Shown: one piece after another, positions 1 to 10,949 of the stretch
How the letters are laid out: the number at the start of each line of letters is the position of its first letter
Numbering within the stretch: the stretch's first letter is position 1
DNA from: Pochonia chlamydosporia 170
Lineage: Eukaryota; Ascomycota; Sordariomycetes; Hypocreales; Clavicipitaceae
Assembly (NCBI RefSeq): GCF_001653235.2
Contig: NC_035791.1
Coordinates: forward strand, 496,001 to 560,000
DNA: 64,000 nt
Direction of reading: 5' to 3'
The notes under the pieces: generated by a model
Told to the model about the DNA's origin: nothing
The model's database searches: none
Seen by the model: the letters and a program-made list of their open reading frames with translations, nothing else
Made by a program: the position numbers and the translations under genes

Positions 1-3000
1 AAGACACCTCGAGACACCAGTAACCAGATTGCCAGACAAGACAAGCAATTGCGAAACCCACCCCCCGTGTTCGAGATCCACTGCCGGGGGCCAAACGACA
101 CCACCAAGATTCGCCATCTGACAGACATGGCATGTTCCAGACAAGTCGATATCCGCACACTACCTCGACCGGTGTGGTTTGGTGTGCCTGGTGGTTCCGA
201 AAACTTGGAAACTGGGATACAGCTACCTAGGTACCTAGGAACTTTGGAGGGATTGTATGCATGGCATATATGTCAGCTTGCCCGACTTGTTGAATCCCTC
301 AGCAGCCATTCGGTCCCAGGCTGACACTGGTGAGTGAGTGCGCGACGCTGCTATCTGACAACCCTCGGTCTCGACTACATCCAATGGTCCATGGAACGAC
401 TGCGACCAACCCCAGTTGACGCAAACTGCTCCTGCCAAGTACAGTGCTCTGTATTTTCTCAAAGTTGCCTTGACTGCGACGCGTGCTCGAGAATCGGGTG
501 AGTAGGGTGTTTGATATCAAGGCCAATTACGAAGTACATTCGCCTTCGATATTGGGTCAAGAGACTGATGTCTGGTCTGGTGGCTGGAGACGTGAATAGT
601 TTTGACCACACGAGATATTTCTCCCCAAACTTCAAAGACGAGCTTTGTATCACGGTCACGGTTGAGTCGAATCCCGAACTCGCTTCAACACGCATCAAAT
701 TTGATCAAACTGATTCGATGCCCTGTCAACTGTGCCCTTGGCTTCATTATTGATGAGCCAAGCTATACCAGAGCAGATCCCATTTGACATCCATGGGGAG
801 TCGAGCCCATGTGTGCTCAAGTGCTGGTTCATGTCCCGTCTGGTGCCCCCTGGTGCCTCCCTGTACCCAGTACTTGTCTGCCCAAAATCCCCAAAGGGCC
901 TGCCGTGGGCTTTTGCCAGCCGCCACTATGCCCCAGGCAGTAGCGGGTACCTGCCAGAGGATGTCCTGGCGTCAACTGGTAAAGTCAAATCTCGGCCAGA
1001 TCAGTTGATGCCAGGCTTCACCAAGTACTTGCCATCAGATTCGATGTGAGGTCCAATGTTAGGAATTGGTGAATATTCCGACTAGACCCTGACATGTTTG
1101 TCTTCCCTTACGCACTCGACATCTCTTTCCAAGGTGATATCGAACTGTATGCTGTCATCAAGTATCTTCAAGAGAGAAAATTATCATCATCCCATGCACC
1201 TTGTGCCATTGATGTCTGGTGTTTTCTTTTCCCATTCCACACCAACTCCTTGACCGATGGTCTCCTTGATGTCGGGCTTGTCCAGCCCACCTTGCGGCCT
1301 CGTCGTCATTGAGGCGCCAAGGGTCTCTCCCTAGAGTGCCATTTGAGTGCCATTGCAGTTCCGCTAGGGCGTTTTCTCCTCCGCCATGAGCGCCAGCAGA
1401 CTGCCAGAAAGGTCTCCATGAACATCTTGACGCTCCAAGCCGGCGTCAGAGCGGCGTCAGAGGGGCTCGCCTGCGTCTTCCGCCAACCAAGTCTTTGGTG
1501 GCGCCCCAGCAAAACGTCACAGCGCCGCAAGTTGACTTGGCACACGGGGTCCAGACTCTTTAAGAATCTCGAGAAATCCACATCGAACATTTGAAGATCC
1601 ACTAGCCCATTGCCCTTTGACTGTTTTGGTTCAGTGTAATACCGGACAGTATGGAGTACTCATCATTGCTTGAACTTGCGTTGCCAGCTTTCCTTTTCTT
1701 CAACTCCAAATCGATGACTGCACTATACATATTAGTGCTTACAGTACAGTGCTGTAACTGTCCTCTGTAAATGCACTTATTATCACTCAATCTGTGGCAA
1801 TTGAATGCTCTAAACAACACAAGCCATGGACCCCGGGTGGATGAATTGGGCACTCTTCGTGCCCTGGCTCCCAGTCTCCCAGTCATGCGTCGCTGCCTGT
1901 TGTATCCAACCAGAGAAGCTCCGTCTGCATCACCTGCTGGATAAAAAATGACTCGATAAATGAATTTGCAACCCTTCTACAGACCTCAACTTCATGCCCA
2001 GTGTGTCATAGACGCCGAGCATCCAATTTGCAATTTTGGTGCAAGGTCAGGTTCCACGACACCAACATAACCGTCCGGCCGCCTGACGCATGCATCATCG
2101 GTGAAGGCATCAGTAAGTACGTTCCAGACGAAGTGCAGGCAAGGTATGGGCGGAGTGTAGTCCAGCCGATTCCACCATGCTAGGCTTTGCCTTTAGTAAC
2201 CAGCAAGGCACATCCAACCCCGGATGGGGGTTGGATGTTGGGGGTTGGATATTGTCCAGACACAATGAGATAGACCCTGGTAACTTGAAGTCAATGAAGC
2301 TTTCACCACCACTGGCAACCTTGAGTCGATTCTTTTGGTGATGTACAGACTATGTTGCGTTCTAATGCGAGTCGGGTTGTGCATAGCACTTGAGATCCTC
2401 GAGAGTCAGAACACACGACCAAGACATGACGTCACAAAAGCGATTTGGTTCGGTTCTCTTTTTGGACCATCTTGCCACACTTGGTTGGTCCAAGCTTTCT
2501 TTCCTGCGCCCAAGCGAGTCAAGCACCAGTCCTGTTGATGAGCTTTTTTCAAAGGTCTCGCGGCGCGATGTCCCAGGTCTGGTCAATGTCAGAAACTGCT
2601 GTGCAGATGTCCTTTTCGTTTTAGTGCCATTCCATTCTGGAAAGGAAGAACAAATGAAAATCCGTGTTGCTGGATACTTGCCCGGGTGATCGCTCCATGA
2701 GCTGCACAAGCTTGGGCTAGCAGGGCCGGAGCTTGTTCGCCGGAAATACCTCCAGACCCCTTGCTGGAAATAAGCTTGAGCTGTTTCATGCTCAAAGTCC
2801 ATGCAGCCAAGAACAAATTCCGTTCCTCGTCGCCTCAGTCTCTAAAGCTGCCTTCAGCTGAAACTGAAAACGGCACCATGAGGAGGAAAATGTCAAAGTC
2901 CTAAGTTGACTGTCGCATGTAGTCTGGCACTCCATTGTAAGGGAATCATCGCGTCGACGGGATTAAACCAGCCTGGGACGCGACAAGCATGTTAGCCGCA

Positions 3001-5200
3001 AGATTTGGTAAACATAATCGCTGTGTTCCCCAAGTCACCTTGGACGACAATCACCGCAGATAGGAGATCATTCTGCTTCCAACCAGCTCACGTTACCAGA
3101 CGACCATGTACAATGCGGCAGCTTTGATGGTTGATGCAAGTTGTCTTTAGCATGGGAAGCTTCGACTTTCTTCAAGGAAAAATCGCATCTGGTCGCGAAT
3201 GCGGACCCAACATTGAATGCTGATGCCATGGGATCTTGATCCCAAGTTGCCTGTGAGCTGGAGAGGGGAATTACGAGGGCATGGGCGGATTGACGACTCG
3301 GTCTTGAGATTTAGGAAGGAGCGACCAACTAACGTGAAGTCTAGATTAGTCAAGCACCTAAGTAGGTGCTCTGCTCACATCAAACAGAATTATGGACATG
3401 ATCGTGACAATATTCCCTTCCTCTCAAACATGACCAGCCAGAGCAGAGCCACCACTTCTTGATTGAGGATCCGCCTTGTTCAATGTTCATATTGTGGCAT
3501 GTTGTCCACCATCCCACCACCACAGTCCCGCCCAAAAACAGTCGGTTTCTCGACAAGAAGGAGCTCAACAGTGGCAACGAAACCAACAGTCCATCACACC
3601 AGCCAAGATCCTTCGCCAGCACTAGTTTTATTTTCGAATATCCATCCAACCACAAATGTTTTCATCAAGCGTCTAACGATTTCGGTCCCCTGGTTTTGCG
3701 GCTGCCATTTGCTCCCGCCAGGTTGATAATCAAGATGCAGGGTCCTTTTGCCGACTTGATGCTGCAGAGGGGGATCGTCGCTTCTACTTGTGGGCGTCAC
3801 TGTCCTGCGTCAGAGGCAAAGCATCCAGCCAGTCCATGACAAGGAAGACACCGCTAGAATTATTGACTTGAGGAGCGAATAACCCAAGTATGCCACCGAG
3901 GCATCCATGCACACAAGCCTACCCGTCTTTCGTCGAGAGGTTAGGTCTTGAAGTGCTTAGTACGTCAATCCATTGAGACAAAGACGCGTCTTGGTAGGCT
4001 TGTCACAGTTTCTACTTTGCTGTCTGGAGAAGTCACTTGGCTAACTGCCCAACTTGCCAACCAACCAACCAACCAACCAACCTGTCCAACCTGTCCAACC
4101 TGTCAAGGATGAGCAGTCAAAGGGCAGTTGATTTGTTCGAGTTTAAGCCGCAACTGAGGTCGTTGTGCAGATCTCCTCGAACGGCACGCCGATCAAAGAT
4201 TCTAGACTCCTGCAAACGCAGCAATCAAACCGGTCAGTCGACCAGTGTGGATGCGTGTGATTTGTCCCTTCGGCGGATGCTGATCCGACACTAGCTGCCA
4301 GGCGAAGAACACTTGACGTTTAATCTGGTCTGTCATGTTTGAAGACACCTGAGGCGGAAGCAGTTTCCAGCACTCTCACCTGGCCTGCTGCTATGTGAAA
4401 ACGAGAAACAAGAGCGCCCTGGCCCTCGCAGGCTTACCGGATTGAAGCGTGCGCAGTTAGGTAAGAGGGCTGGCCTAAGATGGACAGTGATTGACCGCCC
4501 CTCCTCTCTCTTTGTGACTGGCAAGCTTGACGTGATCATGCAAGAGAGAGCATGCCGTTATGCCCGGTGCCGGTGTTTAACCAGTAGATCTGCTCCACAG
4601 CTGGATATACTTGGTTTGTCATGCAAAGCCGAAGCCGAAGCCAGGGTATGGTCACGTAGGGTAACTCGTTTGACAGACTAAACACTGCGGCGCAAAGACA
4701 TCACCATAACTATCATGATGAGCACATGCTCTTGCCCAGACTTAAGTTTCATAGCAGTGTAGTCTAGTCTCCAATGTCCTCTAAACACTATCGTCAAAAT
4801 GTAAAAATGAATTTGATGGCTTCTCTTAGAGGCAGTTCACCGCGTAGCTGACAGGACGGACTCGCCCCTCCGTTGCGATCCACCCAACAAATTAATATGC
4901 GCCCTCTTTGGTGAGAACGGCATCGATATCTGACTAATGGAACACATTTTCAATTCCGAAGCCGAGAATATTTACCCAAAGGACATTCCCTGGGTGACAT
5001 TTGATGCCGGTGATAAAAGGTATGACACCATCCCGTTGTAAGCAACATTACTGATACCAATACAGTTCAAGGACTGCTGAGAGTCTTATATGAGCCTCAT
5101 CATCCTCCAGAAACCAACACGGGCCGAACATCGGAACTCCAAGTGCGCATACGCCACAAGTTTCAAGCAACGTTAAAACCCACAAGATAACTCGGCCATC
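1..5200. other. Intergenic stretch, no gene recognised
   Basis: Open frames here are short, lack recognisable domains and do not join through convincing splice sites. The stretch holds a doubled TACCTAGG at 224-239, a perfect 8-bp-arm inverted repeat at 3353-3370, and a CCAA microsatellite at 4057-4080 followed by three CCTGTCCAA-like units. The last few hundred bases should contain the promoter of the DUF1989 gene. Confidence 0.55.
4057..4107. repeat. CCAA microsatellite plus CCTGTCCAA minisatellite
   Basis: Six perfect CCAA units (4057-4080) run directly into two perfect CCTGTCCAA units and a third degraded one. This is a simple tandem repeat, probably length-variable between strains. No coding frame uses it. 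Confidence 0.9.
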
Positions 5201-6305
5201 ATGTCTAACGTTCAAGCTGTTACAAGTCTCGAAGACCGCAAGAAGGCGAGAGATAACATTCCCAAGGCTCCGCCTGCGTATCTTCCCACGGCTGGGTCAC
5301 CTCTGGCCGTTGACAAAGAGGCCTATGCGGCCATGCAGAAAGCTCCTAGGGTTCTTATTGAAGAATTCACTCTTCCTATTCGGTCAGGTCGAGCATGGGA
5401 AGCACCAGCCGGGTCAATTGTGAAAATCAGCACTCCGGATGGGCCACAAGTTGGTAAGTATCCCGCCCGACAGCTCTCTCACATACGATGAATCTCTACC
5501 ACTCACGCATCAATCCTTTCATGTATCGCTATTGAGGCTAATACGAGCCAGGGGATTTGAACATCTGGAATCGCCATAACCCCCGCGAACGCTTCTGGGC
5601 AAGCCGCACCAAGCAGCTTCACGCCTCGCATGTCAGCACCTTCGACCGCCTCTGGTCCGTTCTTCCATACATGCGACCCCTGGCTACCATTATCCACGAC
5701 AGTCTGGATTGGTACGGTGTCGACCCACACGGTGGAAGAGTGCATGATCTGCTCGGAACGAGATGTGACCCTTACATCAACACTGTTCTCGCCGGAGAGC
5801 AATACGACTTCCATTGCCACTCAAACCTGACTCGAGCTGTTAAACGTTTCGGCCTCAACGAGTCTGATGTCCATGACGTGATTAACATTTTCCAAGTCAC
5901 TGGCCTCGACGAGCAGGGTCGTTACTTTATGAATCCTAGCCCCGCCCAAGCTGGTGACAATATTGAGTTTCTGGCCGAGCAGGATCTCTTGATGGCTTTG
6001 AGTACGTGTTCCGCCCTTCCTTCTGTCCATCGCCATATGCTTAGAGTAATATTTTGGCAATTCTATACGTATCTAGTGTCTAATAGTGTTTTGCAGGTAC
6101 TTGCCCGGGTGGCGACCTCTCGGCTTGGGGATTCGGCGCCGACAACGAAAAGGAAATGATCAAATGCTGCCGCCCGCTAAAGGTACAGGTTTACCAGCTC
6201 GAGGACAAGGAGCTCCTTCAAAAGTATGGCTGGAAACCGGCCGAAGTGTCCAAGTATAGCGGGCTGCATGGAGTTGCGTCTCCTGAAGGCGAGAAGTTGG
6301 GCTAG
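5201..6305 (+). CDS. DUF1989 (urea carboxylase-associated) family protein
   Basis: Three exons, 5201-5453, 5552-6001 and 6097-6305, give 303 aa; both introns (98 and 95 nt) have GTAAGT/GTACGT donors and CAG acceptors and keep phase 1. The start follows the context CATCATG, and the next in-frame ATG lies well inside the protein. After about 50 variable residues the DUF1989 core begins (RVLIEEFTLPI, then VGDLNIWN, HGGRVHDLLGTRCDPYI, and CPGGDLSAWG near the C terminus). DUF1989 proteins are often encoded beside urea carboxylase/allophanate hydrolase in bacteria, and fungal members are thought to act in urea or amine catabolism; the exact reaction is not established. No urea gene is adjacent here. 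The gene converges on RPT6, with 362 nt between the stops. Family assignment is firm; function is inference. Confidence 0.88.
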
Positions 6306-6667
6306 ACGGGCCGGGCGATTTCCTACTACTGTATTCAAGTAATGACAATGGTAGAATGGCTACTACAATACATCCTATTACTTCTCTACCCGTTTGGTCC
6401 GTATTCTCAGTTGCCCAAATTGGGTGTCCGCAACCTTTGTCTGTAATAATGCAACATTGCACATCCGGCATATCCCATAACATCAGCCCTTACCCAAGTA
6501 AACAATCACAGGACAGGCACAGCCATACAAGTCCTTGGCAAAACAAGAAGGCACGCCGAATAATGGTACATTAGCTATCCTTACATACCAGTCTCTCTAT
6601 ATATGCAGACCAGCCAAATCATGCACCCATGGCCATAAACACAAACCAAGTACCCTTGCTCTCCAGC
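6306..6667. other. Convergent 3' intergenic region
   Basis: These 362 nt separate the stop codons of two converging genes and should carry both 3' UTRs. I saw no open frame or structured element of note. Confidence 0.5.
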
Positions 6668-7908
6668 TCACTTCCACAGCTTGCCCAACGACACCTCCTT
6701 GTCATCATGCTTGTTCAAAATCTTGGCCGTGGCCAGCTCGAAATCCTCCTGTGTAACATGGACTCTTCGCTCCCGCAAGGCGTACATACCAGCCTCGGTA
6801 CACACACCCTTCAATTCTGCGCCAGAGCACCCATTCATCTTCTCGGCAATCTTGGTCAGGTTGATGCCTCTTGTGAGATTCATCTTGCGGCTGTGAATTC
6901 GCAGAATATCGGCTCTGGCTTCGACGCTTGGGGGCGGGAACTCGATTTTACGATCGATACGACCTGGTCGTAGGAGGGCGGGGTCCAGAATATCCAGACG
7001 ATTCGTAGCCATGATGATTTTGATATTCTTGGTGGGTTCGAAGCCATCGAGCTGGTTGAGGAGTTCCAACATTGTGCGCTGGACTTCTGAGTCGCCTCCC
7101 GAAGAGCCTTCCACTCGTGATGAACCAATGCTGTCGATTTCGTCCATGAAGATGATGGAAGGCGCGTGTTCGCGAGCCATGATGAAAAGCTCTCGTACCA
7201 TGCGGGAACCCTCGCCGATGTACTTTTGCACAAGTTCTGAGCCAGATACTCTGATGAATTTGCATGCCGTGTGGTGGGCGACAGCTCGGGCGAGGAGAGT
7301 CTTGCCTGTACCGGGAGGACCGTAGAGGAGGACACCCTTGGGTTGAGCGATGCCCAGAGACTCGAAGAGTTCGGGATGCTTGAGTCCCAGTTCGATGACT
7401 TCTTTGATTTCCTTGATCTGCTGGTCCAGGCCACCAATCATGTCGTATGTGCTGTCGGGGACTTTTTCGACCATCATGAGCGAGACGAGCGGGTCAACGG
7501 AGGATGGGAGGAGTTTCTCAAGCTTGTAGCTGTCGGAGAGGAGGGTGACGCGCTTCCCTGCAGTGAGCTTGGCTACGTCAACGTTATCGGAGACGTCGAC
7601 AACTAAAGGGCCACAATTGTCAGCTATGAATTTGATGAACCACATAAGAGGGAGCTAGTCGGGTAGTGTGTACCATATTTGCCTTCGGGATGCACCTTGA
7701 CAAGGACTTTTTTCGTGCCCATCACCTTGACCACCTCGCCGACATAGGAACCAGGTTGCTGCAGCAGGCCGAGTTCCTCTCTGAGTAACCGCACGCGGGA
7801 GTTGTAGTCGTTCCTTTGGGCTTCGAGTCGGCGTAGAGCTGCTTGACCCTTTAGGATCTCGAGCTTCATGGCCTCGATCTTGTTGTGGTAGTATTCGTCG
7901 AGCGCCAT
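6668..7908 (-). CDS. RPT6: 26S proteasome regulatory subunit 8 (Rpt6/SUG1) AAA-ATPase
   Basis: Two exons, 7908-7674 and 7602-6668, are separated by a 71-nt intron (7603-7673, acceptor TTTAG) and give 389 aa, a normal Rpt6 length. The N terminus ([19 protein letters not shown]) carries the coiled coil that pairs Rpt6 with Rpt3 in the base ring. An OB-fold segment with [13 protein letters not shown] follows. The AAA module has Walker A GPPGTGKT, Walker B IIFMDEID, and the second region of homology [20 protein letters not shown] with both arginines. The C terminus is LGKLWK, typical of Rpt6. The protein unfolds ubiquitinated substrates and opens the 20S gate. Start chosen at CACCATGG. Essential and highly conserved; assignment is secure. 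Confidence 0.98.
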
Positions 7909-8865
7909 GGTGACTTTCGTGTGGTGCTGCCGTGATGGAAGGGTCGTTGGGGGTAGAGGTGGATGCGGGCGCCGCAGGTGTTGACCGCCAGAGGCAAGTC
8001 TGCGGTGAGGTCAGAGGTGCCAAATGTGATGGAATCGAATTTGGTGGGGGATGTGGCTGCGGAAGTGCTGTTGGCGATGATGCTGGTGAGAGGCAGCTTC
8101 AATGTTGTCGGCGATTTGAGGTGAAGCTTGACTGGCAAGGCTACAGGGTGTCTCGTAATCAGGCGTGGCCACTGCGTGGGCCATTGCTGTCAGCTGTTGG
8201 TTGCCTTCAGACGCAACTCGGAATAAGCGTTCTGCCGGACCCGAGACAAGGACGTCAAGCCCACAACACAGTCTCCTGCGCACTGCCAACCACCATGGCT
8301 TGCAGTGGGGAATAAAGAGACATCAGCCCAAGCTCGTATGCCCGTTTCCATTTCCATTGAAGAGTGAGATTACCAAAGAAGCTTCAGTTGTAATGGCAGG
8401 ATTGATGTCACTGGAGACGAAGCTCATACCCGCCGTCGGGCCGCGGTGGATCTGGATTCTGGAAGTTCGTCAGAGCTATGCGACACACAACCAAAGGCTC
8501 TTAACCCAATCAACATGACGAGACGCCAGTGAGTTGGTTTGTGAGTTTCCCAGAGTCACTTGAGCATGGACGGCTAGCCAACCGATGTCGTTTAGTGGCA
8601 GAAGCGTTCGATTTTAGCTCAAATCGATCTGGTAAGATTATGCTATCGCGGGCCTTCGAAAAGCTGTCTCACAAGCATCCAACATGTGGAACGATCGCAC
8701 TCACAATTCCGTTTCCCCGTCACCTAACGAGCAGGCCACTGAATCGAGTTGTAGCTATCCATAGGCTGTGAACCAAACCGGGCAAGTAAACCTTGATATA
8801 TTCCGTACAACACATCTTTTTTGCAACAGACAACTTCCGCTACACCAAGCTAAATCCAACCCAAA
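7909..8865. other. RPT6 promoter and P450 3' region
   Basis: This 957-nt gap lies upstream of RPT6 (minus strand) and downstream of the P450 stop. Several overlapping open frames on both strands cross 7930-8300, but none resembles a known protein or continues the RPT6 frame. It most likely holds the RPT6 leader and promoter. Confidence 0.5.
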
Positions 8866-10949
8866 TCATTCTGAAAACTTCCCACGAACCTTCAGCAAGA
8901 ACTTCGCCTCCGGTGGCACACTGGTGGCATTGAGCTTGTCCACCACGGTGTATTGCCCGCCCACAAGCTCAGCTTCCATTCGAGCAAGAAGCGTGAAGAC
9001 CAACAATTTGATCTCGGCAATCGCAAGAAACCGCCCCGGACAAGCCCATCTCCCTAACCCGAAAGCCAAATACCCAGGGCCAGTTTTGACAGCAGGCTTG
9101 TCTCTTCCCATCCAACGCACACCGTTGAACACACCGGCATCCTGGCCATTGTGTTCCACGGAACGATTGGCTAATGATGCCATCGGAAACACCGGATAGC
9201 CTATTGCACGCGTTAGCTCTCAGCTCAAGTCGTTGAATGGGGGAGCTTCGTTCTGTTTAACCTTTGGGGATAACATAGCCAGCCAACAGCGTCTCCTTGG
9301 TGGTCATGCGCACAGTGCCAAGTGTATCGCCTTTCATCCTCATTACTTCGCGTATGAAGGAGTCGGTAAACGACGCCTTTGCGAGCAGGTTTGATGTGAG
9401 TTCGGCCGGAATACCTCTCGAGACCCCATCTTGAGTCAGACGAGCAATCTCCTCGTGAATAATTGCCTGGGAATCTGGACGGACGGCTAGTTCGCACATG
9501 ACCCAGACCATGACCGTAACCCTAAACTCAGCCTTAGCTTAATACACAGGCAAAAGCTCAGTGCATACGAAGGCACAGAAATGCAAGACTCACGTTTGAT
9601 GTACAGAGGCAAATACCGCGCTGATGAGAAGTCCCATTATCCAGAGCCTAGATCCGACGGACACCTGGCCATCAGGGCTCATATACCTCCTCACAAGAAG
9701 GGATAGCAGAGTAAACTGGATACTCAAGTAAGCCCTGAAATATATGATTCCGGTATCCAAACGGGGACGTACCTCTTCCTCTTTTTCCTTGTCCTCCCTC
9801 TCATTCAAGGGGCTTCCAAAACGTGCCGACGCCTCTGAGATGGCGCTCCATACTGGCCTTCCCATCACTCCCCCAACTCCTAGGCAAATACGAATAAGCA
9901 AGATTCTGACCCTATTTGAATCAGCAACATTCCCAAAGTATGCCAGATTTTGGACTCAGGAATATATTGCACCATGTGATTACTCTCCATATAAATGGAA
10001 ACCGGGTTCCCAAAAATGATTGATTTTGGTACATGCCCGTCAGTTCGGCGATGCCGTCCGCACAGCGTATGACTGCCTCGGAATTGGCAGGACTCAGGAA
10101 ATCCTATTTTAACCACACAAGGTAAATACACCAATGTGTTATCAGAATGGTGTCTCAACACTCCAGTGACTGACCCTACCAAAGATAATCATGATCATAG
10201 CCTCTGCCAAAGTTTTCTGGCAGAAAGGGAGGAGATTGATGGGCGTTGTGTCTTGCCGCGATTCAATCAACTCGGTTGCATTGTGTGCAAATATCGGAGA
10301 TACTAATTTGTAGTTTGAGGATCAGATAAAAGCAAATGCAGAAATCATGTTTGACACAGGTCAACCTTGTGCTTACTTCTTCGTATAATTTCATCAAGAC
10401 GTTTCGATAAAAGTTCGGTCGTACTGCTATCCATGTCTTTGAAAAAGGTCCCTCCACAGAGTCTATGCATAAATTGGAGGTTGAGAATCTATCCTAGTTA
10501 GTAAGTACGGAAATGGTTGAACATGGGAACACGCGATCTCGACCTTGGCAACACCTTGCTCAAAGCTAAAATTGGCCTCATCTGTAAGTACTTGGTGGGC
10601 TAGCTCGTTGGACACAATGACTTCCATCTACACGGCAAGTGAGCTACGATTGAAAACGAAGCCATTTAGACGAGTCTTACTCTTCCTTTCCGCTTCACGG
10701 CTATGACGGGACCATTCACCCGTAAAGCCCGCTCATAGGATTCTACCGGCTCGTTGAATATTTCATTATGCTACACACAGGTCAGTATGCCACGTGGAGT
10801 TGAAGTGACGATGCACGGCCGCATACGGTCAGATGGACAATCGGCGGATGCAAAGGACCAGGGCCACGCTGCAAGTAACATGATAAACCCCATAAAACCA
10901 CTACAAGACCAACAGTCATTGCTGGTGTCAAGCCGAGAAGAAGGCCCAT
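8866..10949 (-). CDS. Cytochrome P450 monooxygenase, nine exons
   Basis: Spliced by eye: exons 10949-10827, 10770-10681, 10627-10544, 10488-10377, 10302-10175, 10103-9973, 9911-9594, 9521-9262 and 9200-8866. Every junction is GT-AG and all phases agree, giving 526 aa. Visible in order: an N-terminal membrane anchor (residues about 10-26, MTVGLVVVLWGLSCYL), SNELAHQVLTDE, MYQNQSFLGTRFPFIWR, an I-helix ending FASVHQTVTVMVWVMCE, a K-helix ExxR (IREVMR), and the heme loop FGLGRWACPGRFLA with the cysteine at about residue 469. These mark an ER-anchored class II P450 needing a P450 reductase. The subfamily resembles fungal secondary-metabolism P450s, but the substrate is unknown. A GTACGT...CCAG segment at 9716-9772 could be a further in-frame intron (507 aa form). 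An in-frame ATG at 11000 would add 17 residues. No cluster backbone gene is nearby. Confidence 0.9.

Noticed and set aside
2362..2802. 146-codon minus-strand frame near the left end
   Set aside because: No recognisable motif and no splice continuation; composition resembles random sequence.
9912..9983. P450 intron starting at GTAATC (9983) instead of GTGCAA (9972)
   Set aside because: The GTAATC donor breaks the reading frame after FPFIWR. The GTGCAA donor keeps phase and yields WRVITWVRILL, continuous with the next exon.
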